This document shows, piece by piece, positions 1 to 8,040 of a stretch of DNA of 64,000 bases. Source of the DNA: Fibrisoma montanum (lineage in GTDB: Bacteria > Bacteroidota > Bacteroidia > Cytophagales > Spirosomataceae); NCBI RefSeq assembly GCF_003583365.1, contig NZ_QXED01000009.1, positions 62,001-126,000 on the forward strand. The letters are read 5' to 3'. Under the pieces are notes generated by a model. It searched no databases and was not told the DNA's origin. It saw only the letters and a list, made by a program, of their open reading frames with translations. How positions within the stretch are numbered: position 1 is the first letter of the stretch; each line of letters opens with the position of its first letter. A program made the position numbers and the translations under genes.

Positions 1-63
1 CAGGACCGGCAGTTTACTCATCAGGAGTACAGCAATCAGCAGTAAGACGTAATAACGGTTCAT
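1..63 (-). CDS. N-terminus of an exported protein, cut by window edge
   Basis: Only the first 21 codons are present. They start with ATG at 63 on the minus strand and read as a short basic N-terminus (MNRYY) followed by a leucine/valine-rich stretch, as in a signal peptide. The frame runs open to the window edge. It is probably a secreted or membrane protein; its function cannot be told from this fragment. The gene at 137-508 lies upstream on the same strand, 73 bases away. Confidence 0.5.
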   Translation of the reverse strand, partial: MNRYYVLLLIAVLLMSKLPVL

Positions 64-136
64 GTTTGTGCAGGATTAAGCCAACGTCAGGCCGTATTGC
101 ACGACGTTGGCAGTGAAGAATGGGAATCTGACTTGT

Positions 137-508
137 CTATTGATTGCTGTTGAGTCGGCTCTGGCTGCAATCGCCCGCATCAATACGGATGGCGCCCGAC
201 CATTTGCTCACCGACTTTCCGTTCAGTTTAGCGACTGCATCCATCGAATAGCTACCCGCCGGACGCTCCACCCGCAGTAGCATGCCGGCAATCTCCGTCT
301 GACAATCCGGTTGCCGCCCCATCAGGTAAGGTTTGTTCAGCGTGCCCACCAGCTCACCGTTGAGCCGCACTTCAATCTGATCGAACTGGTCGGCGGCCTT
401 GTTGGTGTAGAACTGGTAGCTGCCGGTGGCTGGTTTAACTTCATTCCGTTCGTTGCTACAGCTAACGGCCGTCAGTAAGGTAAGCAGGGCAATGACAATC
501 GTTTTCAT
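137..508 (-). CDS. small lipoprotein, unknown function
   Basis: A 123-residue protein starting MKTIVIALL with a lipobox ending at Cys17 (TAVSC), so it should be lipidated and anchored in an envelope membrane. The mature part has a charged linker followed by a compact domain with two further cysteines (in DCQTE and GDCSQ) that may form a disulfide. The wording 'KLNGKSVSKWSG' suggests a beta-rich fold, but I recognise no family. It lies just upstream of the cut-off gene at 1-63 on the same strand and could share its transcript. Confidence 0.7.
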   Translation of the reverse strand: MKTIVIALLTLLTAVSCSNERNEVKPATGSYQFYTNKAADQFDQIEVRLNGELVGTLNKPYLMGRQPDCQTEIAGMLLRVERPAGSYSMDAVAKLNGKSVSKWSGAIRIDAGDCSQSRLNSNQ

Positions 509-701
509 GGTTTGTTTTGATTAGTATCTGTTGTGTTTTGGTTAACGGTTCAAAACTAGCCTGCACAACGGTGGTAGGCGGACAACAGCCAATCAACGGG
601 ACGAACCCCCGGTCAACCCGATCGAAATCCAGTTATTCCGGCATGAAATGTAAGCACCTGAGCGAACGGTCAGCCGATCGAAAACCCATTAACCCAAAAA
701 C

Positions 702-733
702 AGCAAAGCCACTCCGCACGGAATGGCTTTGCT
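702..733 (-). terminator. rho-independent terminator of the 756-1625 lipoprotein gene
   Basis: Arms 702-715 and 720-733 pair with one mismatch around the loop GCAC. On the minus strand the stem is followed by a T-rich run (TGTTTTTGGG), as expected for an intrinsic terminator just after the stop at 756. Confidence 0.7.
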
Positions 734-755
734 CAAACGAAACACCCTTAAATAC

Positions 756-1625
756 TCACTCACACTGGTAGGTAAATGCCTGGCGGCTTTTCCGGCTGAT
801 GGGCGTCGGTACGCTCAGGGTGTATGTCTGGGAGTTCTGCTCCTGAGCCGTCAGTTTGTTGTCTGCGTCGTACAGCAGGGAAATCGTAGTGGATTCACGC
901 AGCGAACCGCGGGTGCCGTTTGCGTTAATGGCGTACGTTCTGAAGCCGCTCGGGGCTTTCTGGTGCCAGAACCGACCGGGCAATCCCTCGTTATTCTGAA
1001 TCAACGCCATCACCGTCATCAGGCAGGGCTCGGGCAGGTATGTGTAGGGCGACGGATTGGCATCGAATGTATAGTCGGTTTCCTGCACCACGGCCGTACC
1101 ATCAATGTAGCCGAATCGGGACCGCTCGTTGATCAGGTTACCAGTGACGTCGTAGGTGAACGTAAACGTCCGCTCGTTGATCAGCGCACCGGTGGGCAGC
1201 ACCTGCCGGGCTTCCACGATCTTGCTCAGCCGCCCGGCCGGAGTGTACTCCATGGTGAACACCGTCTGGGTTCGTCCGCCACTGGCGTAGGTAGCACGGG
1301 TAGCCGGTGTATTGGCGCCGGCGAAGTCGAAGGTAATCGTGGCCTGGCTGTTTGCCGCCCGGACAAGGCGGTTGTTTTCATATACGGTCTGGAAGCTGGC
1401 TTCCTGCCGGGTTGATCGCTCAAACAGGGAAGCCAGAGCCTGTCCGTTGTAGGTAAACCCACGTTCCAGTACGTTGGTCAGGTTACCGCCTGGGTCAACA
1501 TTCTGGTCGGTCATGCCTACCAGCCGGCAGACAACCGGGTCTGGATCAGATTCGCGCTTACAGGCCAGCGTAGCTACCAGCAACAGCAGCACAAGAACAC
1601 GGTTCGGTAACAAAAAGGGTCTCAT
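756..1625 (-). CDS. lipoprotein with YD-repeat-like segments
   Basis: I take the ATG at 1625 (MRPFLLPNR) as the start. A GTG six codons upstream is possible but adds only polar residues. The product is about 289 residues with a lipobox ending in Cys (VATLACKRE). The body has repeated beta-hairpin phrases such as 'YTPAGRLSKIVEA' and 'YDVTGNLINERS', which look like the YD-type repeats of Bacteroidota DUF4595-like surface lipoproteins. That makes it a likely exposed envelope protein of unknown role. A terminator lies directly after its stop. The family assignment is tentative. Confidence 0.7.
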   Translation of the reverse strand: MRPFLLPNRVLVLLLLVATLACKRESDPDPVVCRLVGMTDQNVDPGGNLTNVLERGFTYNGQALASLFERSTRQEASFQTVYENNRLVRAANSQATITFDFAGANTPATRATYASGGRTQTVFTMEYTPAGRLSKIVEARQVLPTGALINERTFTFTYDVTGNLINERSRFGYIDGTAVVQETDYTFDANPSPYTYLPEPCLMTVMALIQNNEGLPGRFWHQKAPSGFRTYAINANGTRGSLRESTTISLLYDADNKLTAQEQNSQTYTLSVPTPISRKSRQAFTYQCE

Positions 1626-1731
1626 TTTTTGCGATCTATACACAGCAAATGTATATTGTATGAATAGGCTTACCTACTTTCTGACGGTAGAATAATGTAA
1701 TTTAGCGAATTGACAAATTATTTCGAATTCA

Positions 1732-3744
1732 GTGGTACTTGATAGCCCTCAGCAACTGCTTCTTAATCGAATCAGCGAGATCGGCCACCCCGAGGCCATC
1801 CGGCGGTTCTTTGGGTTACTCAAAGAGTTGATCGACATCGTCAACCTGCCCAACGGCGATGCCCGGCTGGCGTTTGTTGCCGATAAAGAACGAACAATCA
1901 CCGCCAACATAAATTTCTTCACGGCGCTACGCATTTTTAAACCTCATTCGAGTGAAGTTGAATACAGTCTGGTCATTAAAAAGGATTGTCTTGAAAGCTT
2001 GCCTTTTGTTGATGAAGTAGAGGTTGTCCCACTTACCGAAAAGTCTGACTATGTACTGGTAGTGATTGGCCATTCGAACGGTCACCTTATCAATAACCCT
2101 ATCCTTCACAGGTGTTGGGCAGACAGCTTAGTCGACTTAACCGTTACTTCCAAGCGTGGCCCTCATGCGCTTCGACACGACTCTTTAGTCTATCAGGCAG
2201 CGGAAAATGACGGCTTGCGAGAAGAATTATTTAATCAAAGTATGCGTAAGACCAACGCACGTCGTTACTGGCTCTTGCATGCTAATCCGGATTTGTACGA
2301 CATTACGGCGGAATTAACGTCTGCCACCGTATCAGAATTTAAAGTTTCTATTGGTAGTAAGGATAGAATAACCCCCGGTGATAAGTTTACGCTTTGGCGT
2401 TCTGGCAGTAATGCGGCTGTTCTCGCATTTGGTGAAGTGAAGGATAAGCCTTCGGTTCGGGTTAGAACCAAAGACGATGAACAGTTTGTCAAAAACTTTG
2501 ATCGCCTGAAACGCGAACGCTGGGCTGTAACCGTCGAATACCAGGATAAATTACTCGAAGCCCCCGTTAGTAGAGATAGTATTCTTCATCACCCTGTTCT
2601 GAAAAATCTCCGTGTATTTCAGAATCCACAAGGCGTCACGAACACCGAACTGACGCACGAACAGTATCATGCGTTACGTGAGTTAGCTAATCTCAACGGC
2701 CACTACGTTGACGAGCCGGAAGCGGATTACACTACCCAGCCGCCGACTCCCGACCAGCCGCGAAACCTGATTCTGTACGGCCCGCCCGGCACGGGCAAGA
2801 CCTTTGCCCTGCAACCGTATCTGCACGACGGGAAAGCCAGTTTGATTACGTTCCATCCGTCGTACAGCTACGAGGAGTTTGTGGAAGGCATCCGTCCCGA
2901 AGTAGTAGGCCATCAGGTTAGCTACCGGGTGCGGAAAGGCCTGTTTTATAAAGCCTGTCTGACGGCCGTGCAACAGGCCGGATACGCCACCCTGGCCGAC
3001 TGCCTCAACGATTCGGCCGACAACCGGCGTCGGCGGCTGCAACAGGCTCCGCCCCATTACCTGCTGATCGATGAGGTCAACCGCGCCAACGTAGCGAGTG
3101 TCTTTGGGGATCTGATCACGCTGCTGGAGGATAACAAACGACTCGGCGCGGATCATGAACTCTGGCTGATGCTGCCCTACTCCCAGGAGCGCTTTGGCGT
3201 ACCGGCCAATCTGTTTGTGATCGGCACCATGAACACCGCCGACCGGTCAATTGCGTTGCTGGACATCGCCCTCCGCCGACGGTTCTGCTTCCGCGAAATC
3301 CTGCCCGATCCGGCAGTGCTGGGCACAGTAGAAAGCATCGATCTTGCGGCTTTACTACAAACCATCAACGATCGCATCGAGTACCTGCTCGACCGCGATC
3401 ACCAACTGGGCCACGCGTACCTGACGGGTATCGAAACCGTTGCCGATCTGTGCGGTGCCTTCCGAAACCGGATTATCCCGCTGCTGCAGGAATACTTCTT
3501 CAACGACTGGGCGAAAATCCAGTTAGTGCTGGGCGACAATCCAGCCTGGGGCAAGGCACCGGAGCAGCGCCTGATCTGGGTCAAGAAAAAGTACACTCCG
3601 TCGCTGATCAGCAGCCTGTTCGGCGAAGTACCCGATATGGCTGACGACGTAGTGACCTACGAGGTCAATCCGCACCTGCTGCGGGGCGAGTACGAGCAGA
3701 TACCGAACGAAGCGTTTATACACATTTACCAGAAACCAGCGTAG
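1732..3744 (+). CDS. EVE-domain McrB-like restriction NTPase, no McrC partner
   Basis: A 670-residue protein from a GTG start. The C-terminal half is an AAA+ module of the McrB type: Walker A GPPGTGKT near residues 349-357, Walker B LLIDEVNRA near 443-451, the McrB-like sensor phrase IGTMNTADRS near 497-506, then ALRRRF with likely arginine fingers. Residues about 176-325 look like an EVE (PUA-like) domain: RYWLLHANPDLYD at the start, then ITPGDKFTLW, AFGEV, and a closing LTHEQYHALREL. EVE domains bind modified bases in known McrB fusions. The first ~170 residues match nothing I recognise. McrB normally works with the McrC nuclease, but the next gene is a dehydrogenase and the previous one a lipoprotein, so no nuclease is encoded beside it. 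Codon composition changes sharply near 2700, at the linker between the EVE and AAA+ parts. Confidence 0.85.
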   Translation: MVLDSPQQLLLNRISEIGHPEAIRRFFGLLKELIDIVNLPNGDARLAFVADKERTITANINFFTALRIFKPHSSEVEYSLVIKKDCLESLPFVDEVEVVPLTEKSDYVLVVIGHSNGHLINNPILHRCWADSLVDLTVTSKRGPHALRHDSLVYQAAENDGLREELFNQSMRKTNARRYWLLHANPDLYDITAELTSATVSEFKVSIGSKDRITPGDKFTLWRSGSNAAVLAFGEVKDKPSVRVRTKDDEQFVKNFDRLKRERWAVTVEYQDKLLEAPVSRDSILHHPVLKNLRVFQNPQGVTNTELTHEQYHALRELANLNGHYVDEPEADYTTQPPTPDQPRNLILYGPPGTGKTFALQPYLHDGKASLITFHPSYSYEEFVEGIRPEVVGHQVSYRVRKGLFYKACLTAVQQAGYATLADCLNDSADNRRRRLQQAPPHYLLIDEVNRANVASVFGDLITLLEDNKRLGADHELWLMLPYSQERFGVPANLFVIGTMNTADRSIALLDIALRRRFCFREILPDPAVLGTVESIDLAALLQTINDRIEYLLDRDHQLGHAYLTGIETVADLCGAFRNRIIPLLQEYFFNDWAKIQLVLGDNPAWGKAPEQRLIWVKKKYTPSLISSLFGEVPDMADDVVTYEVNPHLLRGEYEQIPNEAFIHIYQKPA

Positions 3745-3784
3745 CGGCTTGCGGCCTGTGCTACGTTGATCGACGTACTACATC

Positions 3785-4846
3785 ATGAAAGCTCTTGTTC
3801 TGACTGAATACAATCACCTTTCCGTACAGGAAATGCCCAAGCCGGCTATCAAACCCAACGAGGTACTGGTACGTGTGCAGGCCGTTGGTATCTGCGGCTC
3901 CGACGTTCATGGTATGGACGGCAGCAGCGGACGCCGGATTCCTCCCATCGTGATGGGCCACGAAGCCTCCGGTATTATTGCTGAAGTCGGCGACGATGTC
4001 CGGAGCTGGTCCGTGGGCGACCGCGTTACGTTCGACTCGACCGTGTATGCCCTCGACGACTGGTACAGCCGCCGGGGTATGTACAACCTCAGCGACGGCC
4101 GCGAGGTGGTGGGCGTGTCGACGCCGGATTTCAAACGGCAGGGCGCATTTGCGGAGTTTGTGGCCATTCCTCACCACATCCTGTACGCCATTCCGGACAA
4201 TGTATCGTTTACGCAGGCCGCGCTGGTCGAACCCGTGGCCGTAGCCCTGCACGCCCTCAGCCTCACCCCGATTCAGGTCAACGATTCGGCCGTGGTAGTA
4301 GGCGCGGGCATGATTGGTCTGTTCGTCATCCAGGCCCTGAAACTGGCCGGCTGCGGAACCATCATCGCCATCGACCTCGACGACGACCGGCTCGCCCTGG
4401 CTCAGAAGCTGGGGGCCACCCACATAATTAACGCCGGAGCGCCGGACCGCGGAACGCCGAACAGCGGAGCGCCGGACGTAGCGAAGCAGGTACAGGCGCT
4501 CACGCAGGGCCGCGGGGCCGACGTATCGTTTGAAGTGGTCGGTGCCGGTCCGACCGTCAAAACCGCCATTGACTGCGTTCGGAAAGGGGCTACCGTAACG
4601 CTGGTCGGCAACCTCGCCCCGTCCGTTGACATACCGCTTCAGGCGGTGGTCACGCGGCAACTGCGGTTGCAGGGCTCCTGCGCGATCAACGGTGAATACG
4701 AAGCGGCTCTGGCGCTGATTTCGTCGGGTCGTATCAACGTCGAGGCAATTCTGAGCGCCGAAGTACCACTGGCAGAGGGACCCGATTGGTTCAAGCGACT
4801 CTACGAAAAGGAAAAAGGCCTGATTAAGGTCGTGTTGAAGCCGTAA
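3785..4846 (+). CDS. MDR-family (sorbitol/butanediol-type) dehydrogenase
   Basis: A 353-residue medium-chain dehydrogenase. The catalytic zinc ligands are visible as Cys37 (GICGSD), His59-Glu60 (GHE) and Glu149 (LVEPVA). A Rossmann motif GAGMIG lies at 173-178, followed by an acidic 'IDLDDDR' that favours NAD over NADP. The four-cysteine structural zinc lobe usual near residues 89-105 is absent: that segment contains no cysteine. It probably oxidises a polyol or secondary alcohol in the cytosol; the substrate is unknown. A three-unit 15-base tandem repeat is inserted in frame after the NAD-binding region. It starts 40 bases after the McrB-like gene, but this looks like chance rather than a shared role. 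Confidence 0.8.
   Translation: MKALVLTEYNHLSVQEMPKPAIKPNEVLVRVQAVGICGSDVHGMDGSSGRRIPPIVMGHEASGIIAEVGDDVRSWSVGDRVTFDSTVYALDDWYSRRGMYNLSDGREVVGVSTPDFKRQGAFAEFVAIPHHILYAIPDNVSFTQAALVEPVAVALHALSLTPIQVNDSAVVVGAGMIGLFVIQALKLAGCGTIIAIDLDDDRLALAQKLGATHIINAGAPDRGTPNSGAPDVAKQVQALTQGRGADVSFEVVGAGPTVKTAIDCVRKGATVTLVGNLAPSVDIPLQAVVTRQLRLQGSCAINGEYEAALALISSGRINVEAILSAEVPLAEGPDWFKRLYEKEKGLIKVVLKP
4436..4480 (+). repeat. 15-bp in-frame tandem repeat, three units
   Basis: Three 15-base units (GGAGCGCCGGACCGC and two variants) encode GAPDR, GTPNS and GAPDV inside the dehydrogenase. The unit length is a multiple of three, so the frame is kept. This looks like slippage expansion in a surface loop. Confidence 0.8.
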
Positions 4847-4853
4847 ATGCTTA

Positions 4854-4917
4854 GGGCAAGGGGTTTGGGGCAGGGGTGACGATTTACCCTAAGCTCTTTT
4901 CCCCAAGCCCCTTGCCC
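4854..4917. terminator. long intergenic hairpin between dehydrogenase and PagL-like gene
   Basis: Arms 4854-4870 (G-rich) and 4901-4917 (C-rich) pair over 17 bases with one mismatch, with a 30-base loop. There is no clear T-run after it, so it may end transcription without one or be a repeat of the long-hairpin class seen elsewhere in this window. Confidence 0.55.
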
Positions 4918-4928
4918 AAGCCTGTATC

Positions 4929-6011
4929 ATGAAAGCCCTATTGCTTCTAACCTGGTTAGGATCGGCGGCTGATCCCACGGAACCGGACTCCGTGCTGCGA
5001 CAGATTGGTGTACGTACTCAAACTGGTTTCATCATTCCGCACGCAGCCGATCTGAAGGAAATCTCGCAGTCGCGACCCTTGGGCGTCGAGCTGACGTACA
5101 GCCGCATGGCCATCACTCAGGAAGCCTACGATCGCTGCAACTGCTTTGCCCGCATTGGCGCTTACGTCAACTACGTAGCGTTCAACAACCCCGCCGAACT
5201 GGGGCGCACCTTCGGGCTGGGCGGTTATTTCGAGCCGTTGATCAACTACCGCAAACCGCTGTATTTTTCGGTGCGGGCCACGGCCGGGCTGGCCTACCTG
5301 ACGCGGGTCTACGACGCTGACACCAACCCGCGCAATACGTTCTTCAGCCACCCGATCAGTGGGCTTCTGGCCTTGTCGTTCAAGACGCACCTCCGCCTTT
5401 CGTCCCGGCTTCACGCCGAGGTTGGGGCCGACTACAATCACATTTCCAACGGCGGTACGCGCCAGCCGAACCGGGGCATGAACTTCCCGACGGTATCGGC
5501 AGGCGTTACGTACCACCCGGCGCAGACGGCGTTTCCTGATCCTCGCAACTGGTCACGTCCGGCGCTGGCCCGTCGGTTCATAAAGCGCGTACTCGCCTTT
5601 GGTTCCATCCGTACGGTTCCGCAAACGGCACTATTTCCCGAACGGGCCGAACCGCTTTGGGGCCTGACGGCCACGGCCGGCTACCGGGTCAGTCGGCTGA
5701 GCGCCTTCACGGGTGGGCTGGAGTTTGCCGATGATGGCTATACCCGCGAACAACTCCGACGCGAAAACCGCGACGTTGACCACCGGCGCATGGCGCTGCT
5801 GGGCGGTTATGAATTATGGCTGGGCCGGTACGTTTTCTCGACCCACCTCGGCTACAATGCTTACCAGCCCAGCCAGTCCCGCAGCGAGCGTGTGTTCCAG
5901 CGGTATCAACTCCTCTACACCCTGCAGGACCGCTGGGTATTGGGTGTTGGCCTGAAAGCCATCCTGAACACCGCCGAGGGTTTCGACGTTCGGGCGGGCG
6001 TTCGATTTTAG
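4929..6011 (+). CDS. PagL-like lipid A 3-O-deacylase / acyloxyacyl hydrolase
   Basis: A 360-residue outer-membrane protein with a short hydrophobic N-terminus. The diagnostic segment is NHISNGG at about residues 170-176, followed by PNRGMNF. It matches the His-x-Ser-Asn active-site strand of PagL, in which His and Ser form the catalytic pair. The rest is made of alternating amphipathic strands, fitting a beta-barrel, and it is about twice the length of Pseudomonas PagL, as is common in Bacteroidota. The family removes an acyl chain from lipid A at the outer membrane. The start is 11 bases after a long hairpin that separates it from the dehydrogenase. Confidence 0.75.
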   Translation: MKALLLLTWLGSAADPTEPDSVLRQIGVRTQTGFIIPHAADLKEISQSRPLGVELTYSRMAITQEAYDRCNCFARIGAYVNYVAFNNPAELGRTFGLGGYFEPLINYRKPLYFSVRATAGLAYLTRVYDADTNPRNTFFSHPISGLLALSFKTHLRLSSRLHAEVGADYNHISNGGTRQPNRGMNFPTVSAGVTYHPAQTAFPDPRNWSRPALARRFIKRVLAFGSIRTVPQTALFPERAEPLWGLTATAGYRVSRLSAFTGGLEFADDGYTREQLRRENRDVDHRRMALLGGYELWLGRYVFSTHLGYNAYQPSQSRSERVFQRYQLLYTLQDRWVLGVGLKAILNTAEGFDVRAGVRF

Positions 6012-6030
6012 TCCGCGTACGGTACGATCC

Positions 6031-6525
6031 TTATTTTTCAGCCTCCTTGCGGGCCTCTTTCGCCTTTTTGGTGTTGGCGGTCCGGGGTTTCCCCTCCGCC
6101 GACGCCTTCAGCTTCTTGGCATTAGTGGCTTTACGCTGCGCGGGGGTCAGTTTTTCCCAGGCTTCGGCGGGCAGGTAGCGGGCCGTTTTGTCGCCTTTGT
6201 CGGCGGGTTTGCCGTCTTCGGTGCGCCAGTCCTGGTCGGTCCACTCTTCCAGGTGCTTCTGCGATTCGGTCCGCTCGTCGCTTTTGTAGGTGCCCCCGGC
6301 TTTTTCGTATTCGTGCGTCAATAACTGAGCTTTTCGGGCGCTCCACTGACCGGGTTTCCCACCCTTGTCGCCCTCCATGATTTCGTTTTTCAGCTTCTCG
6401 CGCAGCTTTGGGTCAGTGTAGTTGTCATCAGACTTTTTTGAACGGCTGCTCGCTTTGGACTTAGTGTCGTCCTTCTTAGTCTTCGAAGCCGGCTTCTTTT
6501 CATCGGTTTTGGTTTTGGTCGCCAT
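6031..6525 (-). CDS. DUF5872-type basic protein
   Basis: Start taken at the ATG at 6525 (MATKTKTDEKK); an upstream TTG frame is less likely. The 164-residue product begins and ends with very lysine/alanine-rich tails, like histone H1-type DNA-binding tails. The middle holds a conserved-looking core, from 'YTDPKLREKLKNEI' through 'WSARKAQLLTHEYEKAGG' to 'YLPAEAWEKLTPAQRKAT'. I match this from memory to DUF5872. The function is unknown; the tails suggest nucleic-acid binding. It is convergent with the PagL-like gene, with only 19 bases between stops. Confidence 0.75.
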   Translation of the reverse strand: MATKTKTDEKKPASKTKKDDTKSKASSRSKKSDDNYTDPKLREKLKNEIMEGDKGGKPGQWSARKAQLLTHEYEKAGGTYKSDERTESQKHLEEWTDQDWRTEDGKPADKGDKTARYLPAEAWEKLTPAQRKATNAKKLKASAEGKPRTANTKKAKEARKEAEK

Positions 6526-6650
6526 TGTTGTTTGCTGCTTAGTGATCAACCGTTAACCGACTGTACGCGAAAAAGTTGATGGCGCCGGCAGGCACTGGAT
6601 AGAGATTTTAACCATTCGATAGCTTTCAGGTTAAATTGATTGACAGCGTT

Positions 6651-7397
6651 ATGAAAATGAAACAAGTACGTGAAGCAGTTGGGTTAATTTTTTTGGTAGT
6701 TCAGTCGTTGACCGCCCTATCGCAGCCTGACAGCAAGCAGGCGGCCGACACGACGCGTGCTATCAGTGAACGCCCAACCCGCGCTGCACTCATTGCCGAA
6801 ACTGACCAGCGGTTTTTCTATTTCAGCGACTCCCGCAACGAGGCTAATCGCTGGGTTCCCATCAATGTGTGGGGGGCCCGGGTGGGCATGCTGCTTCCGG
6901 CGGCCTATAAAATCGGCGTCGGTGTTTACTACGCCAACCAGCAGATCAGCAAGCCCGGCCTGATTCCCGAAACATCGGCGTCGGTCCGGCGGCAATTATA
7001 TTATCTGACTGCCTACTATGAGCCTTACCTGTACCGCAAAAAGTTGTGGGAGCTGAGCCTGCTGACCGAACTGGGCTGGGGTTACTCCCAATACGAACGC
7101 ATCGACAACCCGGCGCTGGAGCAGGAACTGGCCAAAGGAAATTTCATGCCCGCCGGCCTGGGCGTTTCCTTCTCCGTTAAAATGCCTACCATCCGTGGTT
7201 TTCGGCCGCTGCGCTGGTTCGGCGTCAATTTCCTGTCGGGCTACCGGTTCATCCTGAAAAAAGACATTCCCGCCAGTCAGATCAACTACAATGGCCTTTA
7301 CTACTCCATCGGTCCGGCCTTCTTCCTCGACCGTTTCACAGCCGATTACCGGGCGTGGCGCAACCAGCGAAAAGCACGGCGGTCGGCAGAGAAATAA
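6651..7397 (+). CDS. predicted outer-membrane beta-barrel protein
   Basis: Start at ATG 6651 (MKMKQVREAVG); the TTG frame 15 bases earlier is less likely. The 248-residue product has a signal peptide ending near ALSQ. After a short charged linker it has repeated aromatic-rich strands such as 'VGVYYANQQI', 'YYLTAYYEPYLY' and 'YNGLYYSIGPAFF', typical of a Bacteroidota barrel. It ends in a basic tail (RNQRKARRSAEK) that would face the periplasm. No family could be named. Confidence 0.65.
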   Translation: MKMKQVREAVGLIFLVVQSLTALSQPDSKQAADTTRAISERPTRAALIAETDQRFFYFSDSRNEANRWVPINVWGARVGMLLPAAYKIGVGVYYANQQISKPGLIPETSASVRRQLYYLTAYYEPYLYRKKLWELSLLTELGWGYSQYERIDNPALEQELAKGNFMPAGLGVSFSVKMPTIRGFRPLRWFGVNFLSGYRFILKKDIPASQINYNGLYYSIGPAFFLDRFTADYRAWRNQRKARRSAEK

Positions 7398-7493
7398 TTT
7401 GTACATTTCCTATCAAAATGATCAATAATACGCAATTTTACTGCACTATTTTATGAAGCCGGGTGTTTTATTAATGTACTACTCAGTAACGTT

Positions 7494-7736
7494 ATGTATT
7501 GTATCAAGTGCGGTCAATCCATTCCTGAAGCGCGTCTGAAAGCTGTTCCCGGCACCAAGACCTGCGTTCGTTGTTCGTCAGCCCAGCGGGTGGCTGGCTT
7601 CCCGCTCATCACGGGCAAGACGGAGTACTCGGCCTTACAGATCGTATCACAGCAGGAAGCCCAGCAATTGCATAAGATGGGAGCCCGGCGCGGTACGGGT
7701 GCCTCTACCTACATGAAGAAAGAAAAGCGGACGTAG
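7494..7736 (+). CDS. TraR/DksA-like C4 zinc-finger protein
   Basis: An 80-residue cytosolic protein. Residues 1-30 carry two Cys-x-x-Cys pairs, CIKC and CVRC, separated by 20 residues, forming a C4 zinc finger of the TraR/DksA type. The classical coiled-coil arm of DksA is absent, so if it acts on RNA polymerase it does so without the secondary-channel arm. The C-terminus is rich in Lys and Arg. It stands alone between a barrel gene and an oxidoreductase, followed by a strong terminator. Confidence 0.7.
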   Translation: MYCIKCGQSIPEARLKAVPGTKTCVRCSSAQRVAGFPLITGKTEYSALQIVSQQEAQQLHKMGARRGTGASTYMKKEKRT

Positions 7737-7800
7737 TGCCGCCATCACCGCCGTAACTTTTTAATTTTCTGGATTTTGGCCGGGCCATTTAGGCAGGTTA

Positions 7801-7828
7801 GCGGCCGGTTCCCACGGGAACCGGCCGC
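7801..7828 (+). terminator. rho-independent terminator after the zinc-finger gene
   Basis: A perfect 13-base inverted repeat (7801-7813 with 7816-7828) that would in practice form a 12-base stem with a 4-base loop, followed by TTTGGTTT. It lies 65 bases after the stop at 7736. Confidence 0.75.
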
Positions 7829-7857
7829 TTTGGTTTAAGCCCGGTTCGGTCTCGTCC

Positions 7858-7915
7858 GGTCAGACGTACCGTCAGACCTTGGCTGGAATATTTCGGTCTG
7901 ACGGTACGTCAGACC
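7858..7915. repeat. nested palindromic repeat
   Basis: Two 21-base elements, 7858-7878 and 7895-7915, are near-perfect reverse complements (one mismatch) across a 16-base spacer. Each is itself almost palindromic (GGTCTGAC ... GTCAGACC). It is the only clear structure besides the terminator in the 303-base gap 7737-8040. It looks like a short interspersed palindromic element rather than a plain terminator. Confidence 0.6.
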
Positions 7916-8040
7916 GCCGATGTTCGTCAACAATCAGGGGAGTGCGCGCAGACGTATCCTCAAACTGCATTCCACATAGTCGGGCTATCTGTCAGCTGGC
8001 CGACATACAAACTGCCGGCAATTGCGTACATTTAGCCACT

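Noticed and set aside
3761..4660. A 299-codon open frame on the minus strand opposite the dehydrogenase
   Set aside because: Its translation is rich in Arg, His and Val without motifs, and it mirrors a clear MDR gene. High GC makes long antisense frames common here.
3745..4846. The dehydrogenase after the McrB-like gene as a nuclease partner
   Set aside because: It has a full MDR fold and zinc site and no nuclease motif; nearness alone does not make it McrC.
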